This document shows positions 1 to 11,842 of a stretch of DNA of 11,882 nt, piece after piece (within the stretch, counting starts at the first letter, position 1; each line of letters opens with the position of its first letter). The notes beneath the pieces were generated by a model. The model made no database searches, was not told where the DNA came from, and saw nothing but the letters and a program-made list of their open reading frames with translations. Source of the stretch: Monoraphidium neglectum (taxonomy: Eukaryota > Chlorophyta > Chlorophyceae > Sphaeropleales > Selenastraceae); assembly GCF_000611645.1 (NCBI RefSeq), contig NW_014013406.1, positions 24,881 through 36,762 on the forward strand. Direction: 5' to 3'. The translations under genes were made by a program, and so were the position numbers.

Positions 1-105
1 TCCTGCTGCTCCTGCTGCTGCTGCTGCCGCCGCTGCTGCTCTTGCTGCTGCTGCTGCTGCTCTTGCTGCTGCTGCCATCGCCGCTGCTGCCGTCGCCGCT
101 GCTCC
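1..105 (-). repeat. Interrupted CAG (Gln/Arg/Glu) tract of copy A
   Basis: Read on the minus strand, the frame is Gln-rich but broken by CGG, CGA, TGG and GAG codons. The longest pure CAG run is five units (59-45). It occupies the same linker position as the long tracts in B and D and continues past the left edge, so its full length is unknown. Confidence 0.8.
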
Positions 106-2368
106 TCGTCTCGAAGCCAGCCGCAAACCCGCTGTGCCACAGCCTGGATGCGTGCGTGCCCTCCTGGCGCATTGCTGTCAAACATCGGCATTCCTGGCCA
201 CTCTTCCGAGGCAAGCAGCTGCTTCAGCTCCCGAGCCAAGTCAGGTGCCGCGTTCAACATGGCCGCAGCCGCCGCTTTAGTGTCGGCGGTGTGGCGGGCG
301 GCGGCCTCCACTGCCTGGGCCAGGTCTGCGGGCCAGGGGGCCATGCACCTGACGCCGCCAGGGGCGTCGAAGTGGGTCCGCACAATGCGGATTGCGCTCT
401 GCATGGCCACCGCCGCAGCGGGCAGAAGCGCGTCGGCGATGGCACGTGCGTGATCTGGATGCACCGATGGCTCGGACAGCAGATCGGCAAACACAACAGC
501 CGCTTGGTCTATTACGGCAATGCAGGGATGGACGTTGGTTTCCTCGCCCCCTGGCATGACGCCGCCTGAGACACGCATGACATTGGCGGGGCCACCACCA
601 GTAATATCATCGATGCACAGGTGTGCCATCAGGGCCTGGCACGCCGCGGGCGAAGTGGCCACCAAGCGCGCGAGGTGCGCCGTCCTCTGGACGTCACCAA
701 AAGTAAGACTACTAATTGCCCCCAATAACTCAAAGGTGCAATTTGACCCTGCAACCCCGGGCCGCCCGAGAATGGACAGCAACAGGTGGATGCTGGCTTC
801 CCATGCCTGGGCGGCGACTGCTGTGCGCGACAGGCCCCGCAAGACGTACAGCGCGGGCAGCATCATGTGCTCGCTGCCGTCGGCTGCGCGGGCGCTCATC
901 AGCAGGCAGCGCCGTAGCTGGTCAATGCCGCCTGCCGCCGCCAGCAGGCCTGGGACCCGCAGCAACAAAGGAGAGCGGTGTGCGCCAGCAAGGGGCGGGG
1001 GCCAGGTCGGCGTCAAAGCTGGGTGGTTTGATATAGCGGCCAGAGCTCAGCTCTAGGCGAATCAGGCGGACCTGCCTCAGCAGCCGCTGCCAGCCATGAA
1101 AGGTGCCAGCGGGGCATCCGGCGGTTTCAACTCAGGTTTTTGGCTGCGATGGGACATGGTGCTGCACTGGCTACCGCATCACACCCACCTGCTGCACGCT
1201 CCGTGAATGGGGGCGACGCCAGGACCACGGCGAGGGATTCCAAGACAAACACCGCGGCCTTGGTGGAGGGCGCTGCGGCCAGCAGCCGCACGGCCACACG
1301 GACCAGGCTGGGCAGAGCGTCCACCGCCTCGCGCAATGGCAGCTCCGCCTCACGCTCAGCCGCCGCCGCCGCCGCTGCCGCTGTCGCGAAGGGCGTGTTG
1401 CACTCTTCAACGCCACGTGACCAGAAGCCGCCCGCCACAAACTTTAGAAAGCAGGCAACATCTTCCGGCGGCGGTGCGGCTGCGTCTGCGCTGGCAAGCG
1501 CCGCCGCGGCTGCTCGGACGGCTGCTTGGTTGCCGTGGGCCCGCGTGCGTGCTGCTGGGCTGACCGTGCACAGCTGGCCCAGAGCCTCCACCGCCATCAA
1601 CCGCACATTCGACTTGCCAGGGCGGAGATCCAGCCGCAGAGGCGGTGAGGCCCCTTCAAAGCCGTGGCCGACAACCTCCAGCAGCAGGTCTGCGGCGTCG
1701 CCGCCGTCGCCGGCGCCGCTGATAGAGAGGACGGCCTGCATCCCTGCTGGCTTGAAGCAGAATATTGATAAAATGCCTACTATGACATGCTTGAGTGGCA
1801 CCGGCTGGCCCCAGGGCACGGGGCCCGGGTGACGCCGCGCCACAGCTACTATGGCTGCGGCCATCCCGGGCCGACCGGCAAGCTGCAAACATAGCGCAGG
1901 GAGCGGCGGGTGGCGCGTTGGTGAGGAGGCAGTGCCACTGGCGGCCAGTGGCCGGGCTGGGGATCGTGTTGGACGGGTGCAGCGCGTGTGGGACGCTGTT
2001 CGCCACCCTCTGCTCGCTGAATTTGGTCTATGGGCCTGCGACCATGGAGATTAGCCTTGGTGCGCCCTCACCTGGCACAACCTGGCACCGCCGCTGCTGG
2101 AGCTGAATGCTCCAGGCTCCAGCAACGCAAGCAGCGCCCTGGCGGCAAGTGTCGCCGGCGCCGCGCCCCCACTCGTCAGCAGCTGCTGCAGGGTCTTAAC
2201 CTGTGCCTCCGGCAGCGCGCTGACGGGATCAGCCGTAGCTGCAGCCATCAGCTCAGCCAGGGCCCGCTCAGCGTCGCGGCGCGTTGATGCTGCGCCTGGC
2301 GCGCGCTCCAGCACACGCGAGAGGGACAAGGCTCGGCTTAACGAGCTGATGATTTCTGGAGACGCCAT
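1..2368 (-). CDS. Copy A: ARM-like/Gln-rich MYND-family protein, 3' end cut by window edge
   Basis: Three coding exons on the minus strand: exon 1 2368-2072 (297 bp), intron 1 2071-1883, exon 2 1882-1189 (694 bp), intron 2 1188-950, exon 3 949-1, still open at the window edge. Donors are CAG|GTGAGG and CAG|GTGGGT; acceptors are TTTGCAG and TCCCAG. The phases (0, then 1) match the other three copies, and the frame stays open for 646 codons. The start ATG at 2368 (protein begins MASPEIISS) is the first ATG after the conserved upstream element and aligns with B. Most of the protein is Ala/Leu-rich and probably helical, armadillo-like by inference (for example the segment LLAAAGGIDQLRRCL opening exon 3). 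A Gln/Arg/Glu-rich tract begins near position 105 and runs off the left edge. The MYND finger seen in B, C and D should lie just outside but is not visible. Closest relative is copy B, including the motif VHPDHAR. Function unknown; protein binding is likely. Confidence 0.85.
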
Positions 2369-2424
2369 CACGTTTATCAACGTTTGTTGCCGAGTCTCTA
2401 CCGCTGCCAGCGTCTTTCAGTGTT

Positions 2425-2505
2425 CGTGATCTCCGATGCTGGAATCGTGTACTAAACACAAGCGCAGTCGAGGCTGCACCAATCAGCGTGATCTCTTATA
2501 AACAT
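2425..2505 (-). promoter_or_regulatory. Putative core promoter/5' leader of copy A with TATA-like box
   Basis: On the minus strand a TATA-like TTTATAAG lies at about 2503-2496, roughly 130 bp before the ATG. Next come a CCAAT sequence in inverted orientation (ATTGG) and TCGGAGATCAC at 2436-2426. The block is closely matched upstream of B. The 9-mer GAGATCACG occurs twice here (2495-2487 and 2433-2425). Transcription start not determined. Confidence 0.5.
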
Positions 2506-2654
2506 AATAGTTTGAATCACCAGCTGAGTGTTAGACAGGGGCGTTGGGCAGCTGCAGGGTTGATTGTTCTGATACGTGCCAATGCTCAGCATTGCTCATG
2601 CTGTTTGCAACAATAACATCATAGTGCAAGCAGGAGCCCTTTCACACCACAACA

Positions 2655-2850
2655 GATGACTGGTGGCTATGTTGAGATGATAATGCAAGACTATGGTGGT
2701 GCTTGCATGATTCAGCTGGGTGGATGCTGTTGTCGTCCTGCAAGGTCACATCACACCCTCCTGGTCAACGCCCATATCATCAACTGCCTTACAGAGTGTT
2801 GTTCACATACTTGACTGCATCAACTTGCACATGTTCACCACATAGATAAT
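2655..2850. repeat. 3' flank of B, homologous to 3' flank of C (6003-6193)
   Basis: On the plus strand this region shares with 6003-6193, in the same order and similar spacing, GACTGGNGGCTATGT, GTGCTTGCATGATTCAG, GCAAGGTC, ACACCCTC and CACATGT. The 3' flank of D has none of these. Confidence 0.8.
2789..2793 (-). terminator. TGTAA polyadenylation signal of copy B
   Basis: TGTAA on the minus strand, about 58 nt after the B stop codon. It is the canonical signal in volvocine algae, where cleavage normally follows 10-20 nt downstream. Confidence 0.55.
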
Positions 2851-5509
<2,659 letters not shown>

Positions 5510-5558
5510 CACGTTTGTCAGCGTTTGTTGTCGTCGAGTCGATTGGGGTTCTAAGGTT

Positions 5559-5650
5559 CGTGATCTCCGATGCGGCGAATCGTGTGTAGGAAATTGCAGT
5601 CGAGGGTGCACCAATCGGCGTGGTTTCTTTTACTCTGGAAGACCAGCTGA
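5559..5650 (-). promoter_or_regulatory. Putative promoter/5' leader of copy B, TATA degenerate
   Basis: Homologous to the promoter block of A, with TCGGAGATCAC at 5570-5560, ACGATTC just upstream of it and the inverted CCAAT. Where A has TATAAGAG, B has TAAAAGAA. No ATG lies between the element and the ATG at 5509, about 50 nt downstream. Confidence 0.5.
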
Positions 5651-5714
5651 GTGGTTGGCTGGTGTTTCGGGCAGCTGCAGGGTCGGTTGTCCTAGCATGC
5701 GCCAATGCTGTGCT

Positions 5715-5925
5715 CGGCAGTGCACATGCTGTGGTGCTTTGCCCTGCGCTGCCTGCCCCTGGGCGCCGCCAGCAGCGCCACCAGCGCCAAAGGCGCCCTG
5801 AGAAGCCGCTGAACCGACAGCGAAGAAACGCGCGAGCATTACTGAGCCAAAAGCAGGACCACCTTCACCAGCAGGCGAGACGAACGAGCGACCAGCCCGC
5901 CGCCCACAGACAGAAAGAGAAAAAG
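5715..5925. other. Segment present only in the C-B spacer (insertion, or deletion from B-A)
   Basis: The B-A and C-B spacers align on both sides of this block, but the block has no counterpart in B-A. A CATGCTG sequence occurs at both boundaries (about 5725-5731 and 5938-5944). It is GC-rich, with Gly/Ala-type codons in one frame. No terminal inverted repeats or transposase-like coding seen. Confidence 0.5.
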
Positions 5926-6002
5926 CTCAGCGTAGCGCATGCTGACGTGCTGCTTGCGACAATTGCACACTGGAAGATGACGCCCTTTTTCAAATCGCCA
6001 CA

Positions 6003-6193
6003 AGTGACTGGCGGCTATGTAATGATGGTCGTGCGCGAGCCAGAGTAGTGCTTGCATGATTCAGTTGAGTAAAATCTGCATTCCCACTGCAAGGTCGCGC
6101 CACACCCTCATGGTAAATGCCTGCACCACTGACTGCCTCACACAATAATGTTCAAACACTTGACAGGTTGCACATGTCCAACAAGCGAACAGA
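6003..6193. repeat. 3' flank of C, homologous to 3' flank of B (2655-2850)
   Basis: Counterpart of the B flank. At the position where B carries TGTAAGG, C has TGTGAGG (TGTGA at 6142-6138), so the presumed polyadenylation signal is altered by one base. No other minus-strand TGTAA was found between the C stop and the start of B. Confidence 0.75.
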
Positions 6194-8869
6194 TCACTCC
6201 CTTTGCTGTGCAGCTGCCTGCGCCGCCTTGCAGGCAGCGCGGTGGCCGGGCCACTGCCGCCTCATGCACTCCTCACCGCAGTAACGCACCCGCCGGCAGC
6301 CGCGGCAAGGCCGCAGCCGCACGCCGCTGCCGGCCGCCTCGGCCCTGCCACAGCCAGCGCAGGCCGGCATGGGCGGCTCCTGTTGCTGTGCTGGTGGCTG
6401 AAGCTGCAGTCGGGGCCCCGGCTGTTGCTGACGCCGCTTTTGCAGACGCTGCTCCAGTTGCATTTGCGGTCGCAGCCGGCGCCGGCTGTCTGCCTCTTGA
6501 AGCCGCGTGCAAAGCCGCTGCACGACAGCCTTGGAGTTTCCAGACTGCTGCGGAGCTTCCTCCCAGCTTGCTGCCCCGCTTGGCTGCGCGCTGGGGTGGA
6601 CCGTGTAAGTGGAGGCGCCATCCCAGAAAGGGAGGGCGAGCAGCTGTTCAAGATCCTGTGTGAGGCCAGGTGCCGCATCCAGCACGCGATCTGCGGCCGC
6701 CGCAACGGATTCTCCTGCGCGCGACAGCGCCGCCTCAACAACTTGAGCCACGTAAGAGGGCCAAGCGGCGCCGTGACCGGAGCTGGCAAACGCGGATTCG
6801 GCCACGCGCTGGAGGGCTGCGGCTGCAGGCGGCAGCAGTGCGTCCGCGATGATTCGCGCGTGCTCGGGGTCTGCCCCGGGCCCTGATAACACGCTGCAGA
6901 AGAGGCTTGCCGCACAGGTGGCTGCGGTAAGTTCAGGGGCCACCCCCACCACCGGCGCGTCCTCTTGGGGCTCGCCGGGTCCCTCCAATTGCGCAGATCG
7001 TGCTGACAGAGGCGATACATCACCTGGCGGCACCTTGGCGTGCAATAGTGCTGCTAGGTTGCCCAGCGCCACGGGCGAAGAAGCCAAAAGATGCGCAAGC
7101 AACGCCGTCCCCTGGCCGTCACGGAGTGAGAGCAGCCCGATGGTCTGCAGCGCTTTGCTGCCGACGCTCGTCTTGGCAAACATGGGGCGTCCCATCAAGG
7201 ACAGCAGGGTGGGAAGAACCGCCGCTGGCACCTGGGGTCGCAGCTCCGTGTCTGCTAGGTGCTGCAGGGATGTGAGGGCATATTGGACCAGGAGCTGATT
7301 GCCGTTGCCGTTGGCGTGGACGGACAGAACGCGGCAGAGCTCCTGAGTGCCGCCAGCGTCCCAGAGAAGGGCTGCGCATTCGTTGATTTTTTGGGGGGGG
7401 GGGGTAACGTTAGACTAGCAGGCAAGGGAGGATGACAGAGGAGGGTGCACCCGCTTGTTTCAGGGGCGGCTTGAGGTTGGGACCGTAGAGAACATGCACC
7501 ACTTATGTCCAGGCAGGATAGGACACCAACCCTGATGCCTGCGCGACAGCTGTAGCACCCCTCCTCGCACCCGCTCACCTGCCGCTTGCTCCTTGACACT
7601 CGGGGAAACCAGCAGCGTTTTGAGGGATTGGGCTGCGTACACAACCACCATGGCGTTGGGCGCGGCCAGCAGCCGCACCGCCCAACGGACCATGCGTTGG
7701 ACCGCAAGCAAGGCTGCACTGGGCGGGGGCACCTCCACACCTTGAGACCCCGCGTCAGTCGCGGCCCTCGCCGCCGCCATTGCAGGGGAGGCCGGAATCC
7801 CGGCGGTTGGGGCTGGGCAGAGGCATACTGCGAGGAAGCCGACTAGGCAGACGACCACGGTGTCTGACTGACCGGTCGCAGATGCCCGCGGGAGGGCGGC
7901 CGCGGCTGCGGATATGGTATCCTGATCGCGGCGGACACGCGCGAGGATCGCGGGGCTCGCCACGCACAACGTGTTGAGGGCGCTTAGCACTGAGTAGACA
8001 GAGTCGCCCCCTAGGTGCGCCGGCACGGCGCCAGCCGCAGTGGTGGCTTTGAAGGCGTTGGCCGCCGACTCAAGCAGGAAGCCGACGACGTCGCCCCCGT
8101 CTCCCGAGTCGGCCGCTGCCAGGGTCATCAGCCTGCCTACGGGCGTGCAGATCATCCTCTGAAGCAGCGTACCGACCATGGCCGCAAACGGCAGCGCCTG
8201 GCCAGAGATTGTGATGCGGGGACGGCGGCGCCCGGCGGCCGCCAGGGCTGAAGTGATGCCCGGCCAGCTGCCGAACTGCGCGGGGTGCATGGGGTTGGGG
8301 GCAGGGAACAGCTGGGAGCGCTCCCACAGGATTAATATTGATGCATCGTCCCGCGGTTGCCTCATTTAGGCCCACATGATCTGACTTTAAAGCACCCGCA
8401 TTCAGTGACTGAGGTTCACGTGGACCACAGGGCAGCTGCAGGGACAAATGGGCGTGGCTGCAGGAGGGTGGTGCAGGTGGCGGCTGTGCGTCCTGCTGTG
8501 CCACCTGCGCATGCAGCTGACGCAGCGTTTGAACGGATGCGTGCGCACCTGGCCCCGCCTTAGTTCGCCCAGGCAGTCCCCTGGCCGCCTTTCATACGCG
8601 AGCAAAGTCGAGATGACCCTGACAGCAAACAGCACCTCCTCTGCCCCGCCCAACAGCAGCTGCTCCAGACCAACAACCAGCGGCATCGGAAGGGGGCTGG
8701 TGGGGTCCTCTTGAGCCGCCTGGTCGATCTCTGCCAGCACCGCCTCCACCTTGCGGTGCACCGACGCTGCGTGCGGGTTGCGCTGCAGCGCGGCCCCAAG
8801 GACAAGGGCCTGGGAAACGGCGCTGATTAGGGCCTCCGTTGCCATTATGTCCTCGATGTTCGAGCTCAT
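6194..8869 (-). CDS. Copy C: complete ARM-like/MYND-finger protein without a long polyGln tract
   Basis: The best-preserved complete gene here. Exon 1 8869-8549, intron 1 8548-8276 (273 bp, CAG|GTGCGC donor, CGCAG acceptor), exon 2 8275-7579 (697 bp), intron 2 7578-7372 (207 bp), exon 3 7371-6194. Phases are 0 then 1; 731 aa from the ATG at 8869. A second in-frame ATG at 8845 (MATEAL) aligns with the start of A and B and gives the same 297-bp exon 1, so the first eight residues are specific to C. Exons 2-3 are Ala/Leu-rich and probably helical, with an armadillo-like segment at the exon junction (KEQAA-ALLWDAGGTQELC). The linker after CTRLQEADSRRR holds scattered Gln, Arg, Leu and Pro but no CAG run. 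The MYND finger is at residues 677-720 (6361-6230), with ligands CxxC, CxxC, YCxxxC and HxxxC all present. The body resembles D; the last codons and 3' flank resemble B. Probably a protein-interaction or scaffold protein; partner and location unknown. Confidence 0.9.
7387..7404 (-). repeat. C12A6 homopolymer pair in intron 2 of copy C
   Basis: On the plus strand there are six T followed by twelve G. On the transcribed strand it reads C12 then A6, ending about 14 nt before the intron 2 acceptor (AG at 7373-7372). The C run may serve as the pyrimidine tract. Confidence 0.85.
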
Positions 8870-8907
8870 CTTCGCGTTCCGACCTGGAGCTTGTGTTATA
8901 GGGACGT

Positions 8908-8972
8908 GTGATCTCCGAAGCGCCTAGATCGTTTACAATAATGTCAGGAGGACTTTGACATGTGACACGTGT
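8908..8972 (-). promoter_or_regulatory. Upstream element and G-box-like palindrome of copy C
   Basis: TCGGAGATCAC lies at 8918-8908, 39 nt before the ATG at 8869 (63 nt before the ATG at 8845). Farther upstream is the palindrome ACACGTGT (8972-8965), which contains the CACGTG G-box core. No TATA box recognised. Confidence 0.4.
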
Positions 8973-9490
8973 GAGAATGTCGGGACATAAGTCGACCAGC
9001 ATGTGGCAGCCGTATGTTATGATACCCCCGGCCGACACCTTGAGTCATCAAGTTCCAAGTGGAGTCAAAGCTGGCTGCAAGGTCGGACTGCATCAGCCAA
9101 AGTACCGCTTAAACAGAGAGCGTTAGGTGTTGAAAACAACGCACGTGCGACTGTCAACATAGCGCCTCTGCTTGTGACAGCAGATGCGCACTGCCAAAAA
9201 CCATAATGCAGCTTCCATGCGCGCCCAACAGCCGATTCCTTTTTGAGGCTCGAGGCTGCTGAGCTGCACTGTGGCACTGCACATAACACGGGTAGAATGT
9301 GAAGGGCCTGCGGTCACACCCTTGTGGCTATTGCACACGGCTGGGGGTCATGCACATCGGCGGCCCTGCGTAACGGTGGCTGTGCTGAGCTGATGAGTAA
9401 CCCATTATTGAGGTTGACAGCAGGCACACGCACTTGACCTGATGCTCAACCGCGCAACCCTCCTTTATTCGACGCATCATCAACTCCAAT

Positions 9491-9495
9491 TTACA
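9491..9495 (-). terminator. TGTAA polyadenylation signal of copy D
   Basis: TGTAA on the minus strand, about 40 nt after the D stop codon, in the context GTTGTAAATT. Spacing and sequence fit a chlorophyte 3' end. Confidence 0.6.
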
Positions 9496-9534
9496 ACTTG
9501 CAAGCATTGAAACATGATTCAATATCGTCAAGGC

Positions 9535-9765
9535 TCAATCTTTCTGTTTTGCAGCTGCCTGGGCCGCCCTGCAGACGGCACGGTGCCCGGGCCACTGCCG
9601 CCGCATGCACTCCTCACCGCAGTAACGCACTTGCCGGCAACCGCGGCACAGCCGCAGCCGCACGCCGCTTCCCGCCGCCTCGGCCCTGCCGCAACCAGCA
9701 CAGGCCGGCACGGGCGACTCCTGTGGCTGCGTAGGTGGCACAGGCTGCAATGGAGGTGCTGGTGT

Positions 9766-9859
<94 letters not shown>

Positions 9860-11782
9860 TGCTGTTGCTGCTGCTGCTGCTGTTGCTGCTGTTGCTGGCT
9901 CTGCTCTTGCCGCGTTGGCGGCGGGTGCCGCCGCCGTCGGTCCGCCTGCCCCAGCCGCTCGCAAAGCCGCTGCACGGCTGCCTTGGCGTTTCCAGACTGC
10001 TCCGGAAGTTCCTCCCAGCTTGCTGCACCGCCTGGCTGGGCTCTGGCCACGACATCAAAAATGGCGCCGCTATCCCAGAAAGGGAGGGCGAGCAGCCGTT
10101 CAAGATCCTGCGCAAGGCCAGGTGCCGCATGCAGCACGCGATCCGCGGCAGCATCAAACCCTCCGGCGCGCGACAGCGCCGCCTCAACAGCTTCGACTAG
10201 GTACGAGGGCCACGTGGCGATGCGGCCGCCGCTGGCAAGCATGACACTGACCGCGCGCTGCAGGGCTGCAGCCGCGCCCGGCAGCAGCACATCGGCGATG
10301 GCGCGTGCGTCAGGGTCTGAAGCCGGCCCTGACTGCACGTGACAGAGGAGGGCTCCCATACAGGCGGCTTCTGCCATTTCTTGAGGCACCACCGGCCTGT
10401 CTTCCTGAGAGCTGCAGGATCCCTCCGGTGCAGCAGCAGCTTGCCCCGACAAAGGCGACGCGCCACCCAGCGGATCCTCGGCGTGCACCTGTGCTGCCAG
10501 GCTCCTAAGCGCCGCAGGGGAGGAGTCCACAAGATGCGTGAGCAAGGCCATCCCCTGGTCATCACAAAGCGAGAGCCCCGCGATTGTCTCCAGGACCTGG
10601 CTGCCGACGGCTGTCCCCACAAAGTCGGGGTTCTCGATCCAGGCCAGAAGCGCGGGAAGAGCGACGGCCGCCACCCGGGGTCGCAGCCCCGTGCTGGCCA
10701 GGTGCTGCAGCGATGTCAAGGCGTATTGGACCAGGAGCTCGTCGCCGTTGCCGTTGGCGTGGACGGACACAAGGCGGCAGAGCTCTTGCGTGCCTCCGGC
10801 ATCCCAAAGGACGCCTGTGCATCCATTGTGAAGGAGTCACAGTAGGACAGGAAGGCAAGGATGATGAAGGAGAAAGGTGCACGCGCCAGGTCATGGGGCA
10901 GCTTGAGGTTGGGACTGCAAGCAACATGCATCGCTTGTGTCCGGGCATGCATGACAGACACCAACCCCCATGCCAAGACAGAATTGATGCACAAACATCA
11001 AGCACGCCTTCTGCTGACGCGAGTGCGCTTAGACACCGTGCGCAGCGAGACGGCCGCATCGCGCCGGCCTGCGTCCGCTCACCTGCCACTTGCTCCTTGA
11101 CAGCCGGGGAATCCAGCAACAGTGTAAGTGATTCGGCCACAAATGCCACCGCATTGGCAATGGGGGACGACAGCAGCCGCACCGCCCAAGAGACCATGAG
11201 AGGGATTGCAGCCAAGGCTGCACTGGGCGGGGGCACCTCTACAGCTCCAGACGCCGCGTCAGCCGCGGTCCTCGCCGCCGCCCTTGCGGGAGAGGCCGGA
11301 ACCCCCGCCGTTGGGGCCGGGCCGAGGCATGTTGCTAGGAAGCCGACCAGGCAGGCGACCACGATGTCTGAGTGACCGGTCGCAGAGGCGCGCGGGAGGG
11401 CCGCGGCAGCCGCAGCTACGGTCCCCTGGTCGCGGCGCACGCGTGCGCGGACAGCGGGGCTCGCCATGCACAGCGTGGTGAGGGCCCTCAGCGCATTGTA
11501 GGCGGTGTCGCCCCCTAGGTGTGCCGGCACGGTGCCGGCCGCGGTGGTGGACGTGATGGCGTGGGCTGCAGCTTCCAGCAGAACGCCGACGATGTCGCCC
11601 CCATCCCCTGAGCTGTCTGCCCTCAGAACCGTCCGTCTGCCTGTGTCAGTGCTGATCAGCCGCTGCAGCAGCGCGGCGGCGGCGGTCATGATGTTCACAC
11701 CCTGCTCGCCGGAAATCATGACGCTTCGCCAGCGACGCCCGGCAGCCACGAGGGCCGACATGATGCCCGGACAACTGCCAAA
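9535..11782 (-). CDS. Copy D: ARM-like/polyGln/MYND-finger protein, exon 1 beyond right edge
   Basis: Exon 2 11782-11083 (700 bp; acceptor TTTGCGCAG; first residues FGSCPGIMSA align with FGSWPGITSA of C), intron 2 11082-10815 (268 bp, CAG|GTGAGC donor, CACAG acceptor), exon 3 10814-9535, ending KQKD-stop. Exon 1 and the promoter are off the right edge; 11783-11882 is intron 1. The visible part encodes 659 residues with no in-frame stop. Exons 2-3 share blocks with C that A and B lack (VPAHLGGD, LPRASATG, VEVPPPSAAL, LPFWD), making D and C sisters. The Gln tract (9897-9766) is 44 residues and follows a short Arg/Pro-rich stretch. The C-terminal MYND finger (9702-9571) keeps every ligand: CAGC, CRGC, YCGEEC, HRAVC. 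No catalytic domain is visible. Zinc-dependent protein binding is the known MYND role; the cellular process is unknown. Confidence 0.87.
9766..9897 (-). repeat. CAG/CAA polyGln tract of copy D
   Basis: There are 44 consecutive Gln codons. The 3' part on the coding strand (9855-9769) is 29 pure CAG units, and the 5' part mixes CAG and CAA. The tract sits between the helical region and the MYND finger, exactly as in B. Confidence 0.95.
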
Positions 11783-11826
11783 CTGCGCAAAGGGACGTGG
11801 GGGTTTGGGGGGACGGATGGATGGAG

Positions 11827-11842
11827 GATAGATAGATAGATA
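11827..11842. repeat. GATA tetranucleotide microsatellite in intron 1 of copy D
   Basis: Four GATA units, preceded by a GGAT-rich stretch, inside the visible part of D intron 1 (11783-11882). The rest of this intron lies outside the window. Confidence 0.85.

Larger units (their letters stand above)
2369..2850. other. B-A spacer: promoter of A plus 3' flank of B
   Basis: 482 bp with no supported gene. The part next to A (about 2425-2600) is homologous to the region upstream of B. The part next to B (about 2655-2850) is homologous to the region downstream of C. The sequence is noticeably more AT-rich than the genes. Confidence 0.8.
5510..6193. other. C-B spacer: promoter of B, a ~210-bp extra segment, 3' flank of C
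   Basis: 684 bp without a supported gene. Both ends match the B-A spacer; the extra length comes mainly from an unshared block at about 5715-5925. A 69-codon minus-strand frame (5839-5630) starts in that block but continues into the promoter homology, so it is not called a gene. Confidence 0.75.
8870..9534. other. D-C spacer, unrelated to the other two spacers
   Basis: 665 bp with no supported gene. It holds the 3' flank of D and the promoter of C. Only the TCGGAGATCAC element is recognisably shared with the other spacers. Short open frames here are under 75 codons and look random. Confidence 0.7.

Noticed and set aside
8430..8443. GGGCAGCTGCAGGG in intron 1 of C, also found upstream of A and B
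   Set aside because: Flanking bases do not align, and CAGCTGCAG words are common in this CAG-rich sequence, so chance is sufficient.
9065..9531. Small minus-strand frames of 67-74 codons in the D-C spacer
   Set aside because: Short, overlapping, without domains, splice support or repeats in other spacers; more likely the 3' UTR of D and non-coding sequence.
9514..10200. Plus-strand 228-codon frame with poly-Leu, and overlapping poly-Ala (9735-10244) and poly-Ser (10187-9528) frames
   Set aside because: Shadows of the D trinucleotide repeat in other frames; GC-rich DNA has few stops. No conservation pattern of their own.
10815..11082. Read-through of D exon 2 into intron 2 as a longer protein
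   Set aside because: The frame is open past the donor at 11083, but the sequence after VAGE has no counterpart in C. The spliced product joins KEQVA to VLWDAGG as in the paralogs.
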